The position numbers were made by a program, and so were the translations under genes. The notes beneath the pieces were generated by a model, which saw only the letters and a program-made list of their open reading frames with translations, searched no databases and was not told where the DNA came from. From positions 1-14,897 of the forward strand of contig JAXDBN010000276.1 of NCBI GenBank assembly GCA_034678805.1: a stretch of 14,897 nt of DNA, in the 5' to 3' direction. Positions 6,648 to 13,828 of this stretch are shown here, in pieces (the first letter of the stretch is position 1; the number at the start of each line of letters is the position of its first letter). Source of the stretch: PHAA01 sp034678805. GTDB lineage: Bacteria > Bacillota > Syntrophomonadia > Syntrophomonadales > Syntrophomonadaceae.

Positions 6648-6681
6648 AACCTGCTTCGCAAACAGTGGAGCAGGTTTTTTT
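6648..6681 (+). terminator. Intrinsic terminator of the riboswitch expression platform
   Basis: AACCTGCT (6648-6655) pairs with AGCAGGTT (6669-6676) as an 8-bp stem, and seven T (6675-6681) follow. A rival pairing of 6626-6634 with 6651-6658 (AGCAG with CTGCT, then G-U, a bulge, G-C and C-G) would use the 3' strand of P1 of aptamer 2 and the left terminator arm, acting as an antiterminator. Ligand-stabilised P1 would then favour termination (an OFF switch). The direction is inferred from pairing only. Confidence 0.85.
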
Positions 6682-6737
6682 GATGGTAATCGCTGCCTGA
6701 AGCTGTCTCTATTTTGATCTAAGAAAGGGTGAATAGG

Positions 6738-6899
6738 ATGAGTTTATGGTCTCGATTGCTAAAGGAAGAAGACGGGCAGGGGATAATGGAGTATGTAATA
6801 ATCGGTACATTTGTGTCGATAATCGCTATTGCCATGGTTAAAATAGTCGGCCTTAAGGTTAATAACGCATATACAGGATTAAATAGCACAATTCAATAG
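6738..6899 (+). CDS. flp: Flp-type prepilin 1
   Basis: Small major pilin of a Tad/Flp type IVb pilus, 53 residues: a 13-residue leader (MSLWSRLLKEEDG), then QGIMEYV and a hydrophobic helix (about residues 20-39). The Flp processing motif is G13 followed by mature residues Q1, G2, I3, M4, E5, Y6; the Glu5-Tyr6 pair is the Flp signature. TadV downstream would cleave after G13, leaving a 40-residue pilin. Start: ATG 6738 with AAAGGG about 8 nt upstream. First gene after the riboswitch terminator, so its expression depends directly on readthrough. It shares 32 of 53 residues with the second pilin, so the two arose by tandem duplication. Confidence 0.92.
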   Translation: MSLWSRLLKEEDGQGIMEYVIIGTFVSIIAIAMVKIVGLKVNNAYTGLNSTIQ

Positions 6900-6957
6900 T
6901 CATCTAAAATAAAGAGAATAGCGGCGGATAAGTTCGATATTTTCCGAACCCTCCATC

Positions 6958-7011
6958 TGGAGTATTAGGTAAATATGCCAATTGCCTATTAGGATAGGAC
7001 GCAAAACTCCA
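6958..7011 (+). other. Unexplained structured element between the two pilin genes
   Basis: TGGAGT (6958-6963) pairs with ACTCCA (7006-7011) as an outer 6-bp helix. Inside it, CCTAT-TAGG-ATAGG (6985-6998) forms a 5-bp hairpin with a 4-nt loop, followed immediately by ACGCAAA. The string GGACGCAAA is the most conserved core of GEMM-I RNAs, but GGGTCT, P3 and GACAGC are absent. It could be a decayed third aptamer, a different RNA motif, or chance. Confidence 0.4.
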
Positions 7012-7033
7012 AATTTGCTGTATTTGTTGATGT

Positions 7034-7051
7034 TAACCATATAAATGGTTA
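7034..7051 (+). other. Stem-loop upstream of the second pilin ribosome binding site
   Basis: TAACCAT (7034-7040) pairs exactly with ATGGTTA (7045-7051) around an ATAA loop, ending about 20 nt before the Shine-Dalgarno of the second pilin. No U-run follows, so it is more likely an mRNA-stability or processing element than a terminator. Confidence 0.4.
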
Positions 7052-7081
7052 CATAATACTATAAGGAAAGGGGGAAGAATA

Positions 7082-7243
7082 ATGAATTTAGTAAAGAGAC
7101 TGTGGAAAGAAGAAGAAGGCCAAGGTATGATAGAATATGTATTGATAGCAGCTTTTGTATCAATCATAGCTATCGTAATGGTGAAGAACGTTGGAACCAA
7201 AGTAAATACCATTTGGACCAATATGAACTCTGGCTTGTCCTAA
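7082..7243 (+). CDS. flp: Flp-type prepilin 2
   Basis: Second 53-residue Flp prepilin: leader MNLVKRLWKEEEG, cleavage expected after G13, then mature QGMIEYV with Glu5 and Tyr6, a hydrophobic helix to about residue 35 and a short polar tail. A strong AAAGGGGG lies about 8 nt before ATG 7082, better than the site of the first pilin, so this copy may be the more heavily translated. The 182-nt gap from the first pilin is unusually long for this operon and holds two folded elements. Either pilin could be the major subunit; sequence alone does not decide. Confidence 0.93.
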   Translation: MNLVKRLWKEEEGQGMIEYVLIAAFVSIIAIVMVKNVGTKVNTIWTNMNSGLS

Positions 7244-7324
7244 TCCCTTTTTTTCACTGTATATCGTCTGATTATGAAGAGACTAAAGCCGATGAATTCG
7301 GGTCTCTTACAAAAGGTGAATTTG

Positions 7325-7828
7325 ATGCAGGATCTGGTATTAGTATTGGTTTTATTAATCTGTTCCTTGACAGATGTGTTATATAGAAAGATATATAACC
7401 TGGTGCTGATGCCAGTCCTGCTGTTTGCCTTTTGTTACAACACATACATTGCCGGATGGATCGGATTAGGTCAATCTTGCCTTGGAATGACAATTGGTTT
7501 ATTGATATTGCTCATACCCTTTGCTAAAGGTGGGGTCGGTGCGGGCGATGTCAAATTACTGGCATTCATTGGAGCCTTAAAAGGCCCGGAATTTGTTCTG
7601 TATTCGGCTATTGGTATGGGTTTAGCCGGAGGATTGATTGCCTTGCTTATCTGGAGCTATCGGTTCGGTTTTCTGGATACTCTGGTGGAGATAGCGAAAG
7701 GTATATGGCTGATGATTAGAAGCGGGTTCACGATTTTCCCATTTCGATTACATAACGAAAAGATAATGCTACCTTACGGACTGGCAATTGCAATCGGTAC
7801 AGCAGGCGCATGGTGGTGGATGAGGTGA
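7325..7828 (+). CDS. tadV: Tad prepilin peptidase (TadV/CpaA)
   Basis: Membrane aspartyl protease (A24 family) that cleaves the Flp prepilins and TadE-type pseudopilins after the leader glycine. 167 residues from the chosen start, almost wholly hydrophobic with about five membrane segments. The catalytic pair is the aspartate of SLTDVLYRKIYN in the first helix and that of GAGDVKLLAFIGALKG in the central region. The N-terminal methylase domain of large PilD enzymes is absent, as usual for TadV. An upstream in-frame ATG at 7274 has no ribosome site. ATG 7325 has AAGGTG 6 nt before it and begins directly with the first membrane helix, so I use it. It follows the pilins and ends 4 nt before tadE. 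Confidence 0.92.
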   Translation: MQDLVLVLVLLICSLTDVLYRKIYNLVLMPVLLFAFCYNTYIAGWIGLGQSCLGMTIGLLILLIPFAKGGVGAGDVKLLAFIGALKGPEFVLYSAIGMGLAGGLIALLIWSYRFGFLDTLVEIAKGIWLMIRSGFTIFPFRLHNEKIMLPYGLAIAIGTAGAWWWMR

Positions 7829-7832
7829 TAAG

Positions 7833-8285
7833 ATGTTACGATCACTGATTAAAAATGAACGTGGTCAGAATATGATAGAAATGGCTCTGGTGTTGCCAAT
7901 ATTATTGTTATTGCTTTTTGGTATAATCGAATTTGGACGAATTTTTTATAGTTTTCTTTCTATCAATAATGGTGCTAGGGCTGGCGCCAGATATGCAGCA
8001 GTACACGTAGTCGATGACGATGATTTAAAAGATATTATAGCCGAGAAAAGTTTTCCTGGCGACTCAGATGCTCAAGATACAGTTGTTGCTCATACGACAA
8101 TAGAATATGTGGACAGTGATGGTGATGAGGATAGAGAAAGTGATGGAACCGTTGAAATCAGTATAGCATATCCGGTTGAGCTTTATGCTCCTCTAATTTA
8201 TAGAATAATCGGGGATGTTGATGCTCACGGTCATAAAATAGATCAGAAAACGGTAACAGCAGCCGTAATTATGCGTGTCGAATAG
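7833..8285 (+). CDS. tadE: TadE-family pseudopilin
   Basis: Minor pilin-like protein of the Tad machine, 150 residues. A short leader (MLRSLIKNERG) precedes QNMIEMALVLPILL, the TadE-type processing and membrane pattern with Glu at mature position 5; TadV would cleave after G11. One membrane helix (about 16-34) is followed by FGRIFYSFLSINNGARAGARYAA, typical of TadE, and an acidic extracytoplasmic domain containing DSDGDEDRESDGT. Start ATG 7833 has GAGGTGA upstream, which overlaps the end of tadV, so the genes are probably coupled. The Asp-rich segment could bind a divalent metal, but that is a guess. Confidence 0.9.
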   Translation: MLRSLIKNERGQNMIEMALVLPILLLLLFGIIEFGRIFYSFLSINNGARAGARYAAVHVVDDDDLKDIIAEKSFPGDSDAQDTVVAHTTIEYVDSDGDEDRESDGTVEISIAYPVELYAPLIYRIIGDVDAHGHKIDQKTVTAAVIMRVE

Positions 8286-8320
8286 AACCTAACATGATAA
8301 ACGGAAGGGTGGGCTTGATT

Positions 8321-9313
8321 ATGAAGAAAAAGCGTTTCAATAATGAAATCGGGAGTGTTATGGTTTTAGTCACCGTTGCACTTATCGTGTTGGTAGGATT
8401 CGGTGCATTGGCTGTGGACGGGGGATCCCTATACTTAACAAAATCCAAATTGCAGAATACGGTGGATGCTGCCGCTTTAGCCGGTGCTCAAGACTTGCCC
8501 CAAGACACTTCCACGGCTATCAGTACGGCAATATCATACGCTAATAATAACAAACCATCGGGTACGACTATCGATACCCCGGAGATTATGGATGGCAGCC
8601 GGGCAATTAAGGTGACAGCGCACAAAAATGTAAGTTTGGGCCTGGCTAAGATTTTCGGTTCGTCCCTGGGCGAGGTATCAGCTACTGCTACTGCCAGAGT
8701 CGATCCGTTTAGCAAGGGATCAGGAGTTTTGCCATTTGGCGTTACTGAAAATGTCTTTAGAGACGAGGATGGAAATATTGAAACAGGAGATATTGAAATC
8801 AAGTTTGGTGCCCATGGTGATCCGGAGGAATATTGGGAGGAGCTAGCCAACGGGCATAGCTGGCGAGGGCCCCTGCGCCTCGAGACGAAAGACGGTGGAA
8901 CCAATGGTGCTAAACGATATTATGATAATATTGTAAATGGCTGTGGAGAGATCTTATGGATCGGGAAAGTGGTCCCTATAGAACCCGGTAATATGAGTGG
9001 AAAAACAAGAACGGGTGTAAATGACTTCTTAGACGAGTACGACCCGCCTTATGGCCTTATACCAATTGTTGAACCTATTTATCTTGAAGAAGATGATCCT
9101 CAATACGGCAATGCAGAGATTGATCAACATAATTTGCGGATTGCAGAATTTGCGATCTTTGAAATACTTGGGGTCGCTGGGAATGGTAATCAATCAATTG
9201 TGACCGGACGTTTTGTTACAAGCGTAGTGGCAGGAATAGGTGAACCTATAAATGAAGACGGTGATGATGATGGGGGAGAGTATTCGGCTTATGTAGCCCG
9301 ACTGGTTGAATAG
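8321..9313 (+). CDS. TadG-like Flp pilus-associated protein
   Basis: 330 residues. The N-terminus has KKKRFNNEIGSVMVLVTVALIVLVGFGALAVDGGSLY (a positively charged start, one membrane helix at about 11-32), followed by TKSKLQNTVDAAALAGAQDLP, the signature of TadE/TadG-like proteins. The remainder is a probably surface-exposed domain, acidic at its end (EDGDDDGGEY). No von Willebrand A motif (DxSxS) is visible, unlike large TadG proteins. A longer reading from ATG 8294 has no ribosome site. ATG 8321 follows GGAAGGGTGG and starts at the lysine cluster, so I use it; TTG 8315 is an alternative. The role is inferred from the family: anchoring or initiating the pilus at the membrane. Confidence 0.82.
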   Translation: MKKKRFNNEIGSVMVLVTVALIVLVGFGALAVDGGSLYLTKSKLQNTVDAAALAGAQDLPQDTSTAISTAISYANNNKPSGTTIDTPEIMDGSRAIKVTAHKNVSLGLAKIFGSSLGEVSATATARVDPFSKGSGVLPFGVTENVFRDEDGNIETGDIEIKFGAHGDPEEYWEELANGHSWRGPLRLETKDGGTNGAKRYYDNIVNGCGEILWIGKVVPIEPGNMSGKTRTGVNDFLDEYDPPYGLIPIVEPIYLEEDDPQYGNAEIDQHNLRIAEFAIFEILGVAGNGNQSIVTGRFVTSVVAGIGEPINEDGDDDGGEYSAYVARLVE

Positions 9314-9405
9314 AAGGCTTGCAGGCGGTAAAACAACAGTCAGGTTAGATTATATTGAGTAATCAGGTTTCAAAAATATGGTGTTAAAACTGAGGAGAGA
9401 TGAAA

Positions 9406-10110
9406 ATGCGGAACAAAGTGATAGTAATATTGGCATTAGTATTTGCATTACTGGCAGCTTTCAGTGTATATTTTTTCCTTAATAATATTAAAAAAGAAGC
9501 TGAGAATAGGCAGTATACTCAGGTAATAACTGCTTTTCAAGATATACCTGCCAATACGCCTATTACTGATGCCATGGTTGAGTTGAAGCCATTTCCGACT
9601 GAATTGCTCAATGGCCAAGAACTACTTGAAAAATCCATGGTGGTAGGAAAAATATCGCCAATGGCTATTAGTAAAGGCGAGGTTCTGCTGCAAAACCGCT
9701 TGATTAAGCTCGGTGAGAGTACTGGACAGCTTTCATATATAATACCAGCTGGATACAGAGCAATGTCGATTCCGATTGACGAGATTACCGGAGTTGCAAA
9801 TTTAGTTAAGAAAGGCGATAGGGTTGATATCATTGGCGTGGTACCCGCAGGCAATGTGAATCCGTTGGAGCGTTCAGTATTAATACTGCAGAATGTTGAG
9901 GTATTAGCTGTAGGAAAGGTTTTGAATTCTACTATAGCTGCAAATCCGGAAGAGAACAAGGCTGCTGCTTCGATTACCTTGGCGGTTGATCCGCAGAGTT
10001 CCCTAAAATTGAAGTTGGCTATTGATAAAACCAGTTACACTCTGACTTTGCGCCCGGCCGCAGAGAAAAACGTAGTCAATCCGGCGCCCGTAGACATTAA
10101 CCAGTTCTAG
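9406..10110 (+). CDS. cpaB: Flp pilus assembly protein CpaB/RcpC
   Basis: Periplasm-side assembly protein in diderms; in a Gram-positive it would sit outside the membrane. 234 residues: one N-terminal membrane helix (about 3-23), then an SAF domain (TQVITAFQDIPANTPITDAMVELKPFP, about 38-64) and the RcpC-type segment GYRAMSIPIDEITGVANLVKKGDRVDIIGV (about 116-145). Two in-frame ATGs lie close together. ATG 9400 is only 2 nt from GAGGAG, while ATG 9406 is 8 nt from it, so 9406 is chosen. In diderms the secretin gene follows cpaB; here cpaE follows directly, with a 117-nt gap. Confidence 0.9.
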   Translation: MRNKVIVILALVFALLAAFSVYFFLNNIKKEAENRQYTQVITAFQDIPANTPITDAMVELKPFPTELLNGQELLEKSMVVGKISPMAISKGEVLLQNRLIKLGESTGQLSYIIPAGYRAMSIPIDEITGVANLVKKGDRVDIIGVVPAGNVNPLERSVLILQNVEVLAVGKVLNSTIAANPEENKAAASITLAVDPQSSLKLKLAIDKTSYTLTLRPAAEKNVVNPAPVDINQF

Positions 10111-10227
10111 TGTTATATAGTTATCTCTGAAGGTTTAACAAATCATATTCAGATATGGGCTAAAGATTATTATAGTATTTGATTCCTACACTTACATCTT
10201 TCATCGGAAAGGGGTTCAACAAATCTT

Positions 10228-11466
10228 ATGGAAAAAATCCGAATTTTAATTGCCAGCGACCTCCCCGAATATCGGCAGGAGCTCACAGAAGACCTGAGTG
10301 AAGAAAAGGACTTTCTCATTATTGGTGAAGCTGTAAATGGGGCTAACGCGGTCAAAAAGGCGGAACACCTGGTCCCCGATATTATATTAATGGATATTAA
10401 TACTCCAACCATAGAAGGTATAGAAGCCACAGAAAAAATAACCCTGGCTCATCCGAGCATTGGAGTCATAATTATTTCTACTGACCATGACAACACCATG
10501 ATTAAACAGGCCATGATGGCAGGTGCCGGAGATGTATTATATAAGGATGAAATCAAAGAAGGTGAAATCCCGCAAGCGGTACGTCGCCTCCATTTAACCC
10601 AAAAAACCCGTTCGGCCAGTTTGGTTGGGGGAGGAGCAGCAGGAAGAGAACAAAAATATAGGGCCCCCCAAGTCATAACCATATTTGGTGCCAAAGGAGG
10701 AGCCGGAAAGACTACCCTTTCTGTAAACGTTGCCGCTGGTATTGCGCAGGAAACCAAACGAAAAGTAGCTCTTATTGACCTAAATCTGCAGTTTGGTGAT
10801 GTTGCTTCATATATGAATATACAACCTCGACGTACCATTGCAGAATTTGTGCAGGAGCGCAACCAATGGGACAGCCAGCTGCTAAACAGCTATTTAATAC
10901 CTCACAATTCAGGAGTTAAAGTACTGGCTGCACCTCTTCGTCCCGAAGATGCCGACCTTGTTACTCCCGAGCAAGTTGAAAAAATAATAACTATCATGAG
11001 AGAAGGATTTGATTATATAGTTATTGATTCACCTCCCTATATTTCCGATACACTCCTCACTGCCTTGGATACTTCCAACCAGATCATCTTAGTTATGTCA
11101 ATGGATCTGCCGGCCGTTAAGAATGTAAAATTAAGCCTGAATCTTCTTGATACTCTGCATCATAGTGGTAAGACCAAGCTAGTTATTAACCGCGGGGCAA
11201 AACAATTTGGCGTTGATATTCACGATGTTGAAAAGACTATAGATTTCCTTTCCGCTGAGGAAGTCCCAAGTGAAGGCAATACAGTTGTAAATGCAGCCAA
11301 TAAGGGTATTCCTTTTGTGCTGAGCCATCCCCAGGCTCCGGTAAGTAAGGCTGTTATGAAGGTGGTACAATTGATTACCGAAGATAAAGGTTATCAAAAT
11401 GATTTGCGAACAGGTAAAGAGAAAAATAACAAAAAAGTTGGAATAAAGAGTATTTTTAGCAGATAG
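10228..11466 (+). CDS. cpaE: CpaE/TadZ: receiver-like domain fused to ParA/MinD-type ATPase
   Basis: Localises the Tad apparatus in the cell. 412 residues. Residues 1-122 form a CheY-like receiver: D11, D56 in ILMDINTP, the S84-T85 pair and K106 in LYKDE, so the phosphoacceptor and switch residues are kept, although S10 replaces one of the usual acidic pair. A linker leads to a ParA/MinD ATPase: deviant Walker A AKGGAGKTT (155-163), LIDLNLQFGDV (182-192) and VIDSPP (265-270). The C-terminus is basic (KEKNNKKVGIKSIFSR). Start ATG 10228; AAAGGGG lies about 13 nt upstream, a long spacing. It precedes tadA by 11 nt. The intact receiver suggests control by a kinase, but none is in view. Confidence 0.93.
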   Translation: MEKIRILIASDLPEYRQELTEDLSEEKDFLIIGEAVNGANAVKKAEHLVPDIILMDINTPTIEGIEATEKITLAHPSIGVIIISTDHDNTMIKQAMMAGAGDVLYKDEIKEGEIPQAVRRLHLTQKTRSASLVGGGAAGREQKYRAPQVITIFGAKGGAGKTTLSVNVAAGIAQETKRKVALIDLNLQFGDVASYMNIQPRRTIAEFVQERNQWDSQLLNSYLIPHNSGVKVLAAPLRPEDADLVTPEQVEKIITIMREGFDYIVIDSPPYISDTLLTALDTSNQIILVMSMDLPAVKNVKLSLNLLDTLHHSGKTKLVINRGAKQFGVDIHDVEKTIDFLSAEEVPSEGNTVVNAANKGIPFVLSHPQAPVSKAVMKVVQLITEDKGYQNDLRTGKEKNNKKVGIKSIFSR

Positions 11467-11477
11467 GGGTGGGGTAT

Positions 11478-12839
11478 ATGTCTTTGGCTCAGAGATTACA
11501 GGGACGGCAAACAATTGAGCCTAAACAAAATTGGACTACCAATCTGAAGGAGAAAAAAGAAAATGACAAACCCGACAAATACGGAGAATTAAAAACTATC
11601 GTTCATCGGGAAGTCATAGAGAGTATTGAGCAGGAATCCAAAATGGAGCTCCGGGGGGAGGAATTAGCTAAATTTGCCCGGGAAAAAATACTTGGTCTTT
11701 TAGAGCGGGATGCGGTTTTTTTACCTTTTTCTGAAAGACAAATTATTGCAACGGAGATTATGGATGAAGTACTGGGATTGGGTCCTATTGAGCCATTGCT
11801 TCAGGACGAGAGTGTCACTGAGGTTATGGTAAACGGTCCCAAGCAAATATATGTTGAGCGAGGGGGCAAGATCTATCTGACTAATGTGGTGTTCCGTGAT
11901 GATGAACACGTCATGCATATTATAGATAAGATCGTATCCCCATTGGGCCGCAGAGTTGATGAAAGTTCACCTTATGTCGATGCCCGCCTTCCAGATGGTT
12001 CTCGTGTCAATGCCATAATCCCCCCTCTTTCATTGATTGGACCAACAATAACTATACGTAAATTTGCCACAAATCCCTACGGTATTAATGATCTTATGAG
12101 GTTTGGAAGCCTAACTCCATATATGGCTAAGTTCTTGGAAGCAGCGGTTAAGGCGAGGCTTAATATTATAATTTCTGGGGGTACTGGCAGCGGTAAGACG
12201 ACGTTGCTTAATGTATTAGCCAACTGTATCCCGGAAAACGAACGAATAATAACAGTTGAGGATGCAGCTGAATTAAAATTAGGGCAGGAGCATGTGGTAA
12301 GCCTTGAATCACGTTCGGTTAATATCGAAGGCAAAGGAGCAATCACTATTCGTGACCTGGTTCGCAACTGCTTGCGAATGAGGCCTGATCGCATAGTGGT
12401 AGGAGAGGTACGCGGCGGTGAAGCCTTGGACATGCTGCAGGCAATGAACACAGGCCACGATGGCTCACTTACTACCGGTCATTCAAATTCCCCCCGGGAT
12501 ATGCTGGCCAGATTAGAAACAATGGTAATGATGGCAGGGATGGAATTACCATTGAAAGCCATTCGCCAACAGGTATCTTCAGCAATAGACATGATAGTTC
12601 ATGTGTCCAGGTTAAGGGACGGAAGCCGTGTTGTTACTCATATCACTGAAATGCTGGGAATGGAGGGCGATGTTGTCCAATTACAGGATATTTTTCTATT
12701 TGAGCAAACTGGAGTCGATAGTAATGGTAAAGTCATGGGGCATCATCATTCGACCGGCATAACCCCCAAATGTTATGAGAAAATAATAGCCGAGGGTGTA
12801 AAGCTGGATAAAGAAATATTTAAACCCACTTTGATCTAA
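11478..12839 (+). CDS. tadA: Flp pilus assembly ATPase TadA/CpaF
   Basis: Secretion-type hexameric ATPase that powers pilin polymerisation at the cytoplasmic face, partner of TadB and TadC. 453 residues from ATG 11478: a charged N-terminal region (to about 80), the VTEVMVNGPKQIYVERGG segment (about 113-130), Walker A SGGTGSGKTTLLN (233-245), Asp box IITVEDAAEL (257-266), Walker B with the catalytic glutamate RIVVGEVRGGEALDML (305-320), and His box NTGHDGSLTTGHSN (324-337). GTG 11469 in the same frame lies inside the purine-rich AGGGGTGGGG, which serves as ribosome site for ATG 11478, so the ATG is preferred. It is the best-conserved gene of the locus. Confidence 0.96.
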   Translation: MSLAQRLQGRQTIEPKQNWTTNLKEKKENDKPDKYGELKTIVHREVIESIEQESKMELRGEELAKFAREKILGLLERDAVFLPFSERQIIATEIMDEVLGLGPIEPLLQDESVTEVMVNGPKQIYVERGGKIYLTNVVFRDDEHVMHIIDKIVSPLGRRVDESSPYVDARLPDGSRVNAIIPPLSLIGPTITIRKFATNPYGINDLMRFGSLTPYMAKFLEAAVKARLNIIISGGTGSGKTTLLNVLANCIPENERIITVEDAAELKLGQEHVVSLESRSVNIEGKGAITIRDLVRNCLRMRPDRIVVGEVRGGEALDMLQAMNTGHDGSLTTGHSNSPRDMLARLETMVMMAGMELPLKAIRQQVSSAIDMIVHVSRLRDGSRVVTHITEMLGMEGDVVQLQDIFLFEQTGVDSNGKVMGHHHSTGITPKCYEKIIAEGVKLDKEIFKPTLI

Positions 12840-12853
12840 ATGGGGGTTATTTT

Positions 12854-13816
12854 ATGGAATTCGTAATTAGTCTGTTTATTTTCCTTGCCATTGTATTAGG
12901 TCTGCTAGGATTAAGCCGCTTAAAAGATGCAGAAAAAGAGAAAATCGGAAAACGGTTGGAGACCTTAACCAAAGTGGTTAGTGAAGAAACGTCGCAGACT
13001 ACGAAACGGCGGGTTGATTTTGATTGGAATAAAATGCTCGGAGCGGTCGGCAAAAATTTCGCAAGTTTTTCTTTCACCAAGAAATTGGAAACGGATTTGG
13101 ACAAAGCGGATATCTTGCTCAGAGTAGATGAGTTTATAGGCTTGAATATTATCACCACATTGGGTGCTGGGTTTCTCGGGTTATTATTTACAGGAGATAT
13201 CGTCCGGGCTTGTATTTTTGCCGCTTTAGGAGCACTAATACCGGGATTGTTCCTGGTTATTCAAAAGGCAAAAAGAGCAAACCTACTTAGTGAAGAAATA
13301 GGAGAGTCATTAACTGGAATGTCTAATTCATTAAGAGCGGGTTATAGTTTTCAGCAGGCAATGGATTTGGTGAGCAAAGAAACTCAAGGCCCCTTGGGCA
13401 AAGAATATCGGCGAACCCTTCGGGAGATTAATCTTGGAGTGACTACAGAGCAGGCTTTACAGAATCTTATTAACCGGGTTCAAAATGAGGACCTGGAATT
13501 AATGATATCATCGGTTTTAATACAGAGATCCATTGGCGGTAATCTGGCGGAAATGTTTGATAAAATAGCCGACACTATCCGTCAGCGTATCAGAATGAAG
13601 GGTGAAGTTAGAGTTCTAACTGCGCAAGGGCGTGTATCCTCGATAATTATTGGCCTAATGCCGGTGTTTTTGATAGTAGTGATATCTATCATTAATCCAG
13701 GCTATCTTAGCTTCTTTTTCGACACTACATTGGGGTGGATTTTACTCGCTTCGGCTGTAGTTTCTGAGATAATTGGATTTTTATTGATTCAGAAGATTAC
13801 GTCCATTGAATTCTAG
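12854..13816 (+). CDS. tadB: Tad pilus platform protein TadB (T2SS F domain)
   Basis: Integral membrane platform protein that, with TadC, couples TadA to pilin polymerisation. 320 residues: an N-terminal membrane helix (1-20), a charged cytoplasmic stretch, two central helices (about 96-136), a T2SSF domain (about 145-265, including GMSNSLRAGYSFQQAMDLVSKETQGPLGKEYRRTLREINLG and LMISSVLIQRSIGGNLAEMFDKIADTIRQR), and two C-terminal helices (about 268-315). GGGGG lies 7 nt before ATG 12854, and the gap to tadA is 14 nt. The pairing with the shorter tadC is the usual Tad arrangement. Confidence 0.94.
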   Translation: MEFVISLFIFLAIVLGLLGLSRLKDAEKEKIGKRLETLTKVVSEETSQTTKRRVDFDWNKMLGAVGKNFASFSFTKKLETDLDKADILLRVDEFIGLNIITTLGAGFLGLLFTGDIVRACIFAALGALIPGLFLVIQKAKRANLLSEEIGESLTGMSNSLRAGYSFQQAMDLVSKETQGPLGKEYRRTLREINLGVTTEQALQNLINRVQNEDLELMISSVLIQRSIGGNLAEMFDKIADTIRQRIRMKGEVRVLTAQGRVSSIIIGLMPVFLIVVISIINPGYLSFFFDTTLGWILLASAVVSEIIGFLLIQKITSIEF

Positions 13817-13828
13817 GGGGGACCGAAG

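Noticed and set aside
6494..6700. 68-codon open frame over aptamer 1, aptamer 2 and the terminator
   Set aside because: It lies wholly on structured riboswitch RNA and the terminator, has no family resemblance, and the base pattern is fully explained by the RNA elements.
6738..7243. Conductive e-pilin function of the Flp proteins
   Set aside because: Mature chains of 40 residues contain only three aromatic residues each; sequence gives no positive support for conductivity.
7274..7324. N-terminal extension of tadV from ATG 7274
   Set aside because: No Shine-Dalgarno precedes it, and it would put a polar stretch before the first helix, while ATG 7325 has AAGGTG at 6 nt.
7102..7386. 94-codon open frame across pilin 2 and the tadV start
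   Set aside because: It is an out-of-frame shadow of the Flp pilin, which has a clear prepilin motif and a strong ribosome site; this frame shows no domain.
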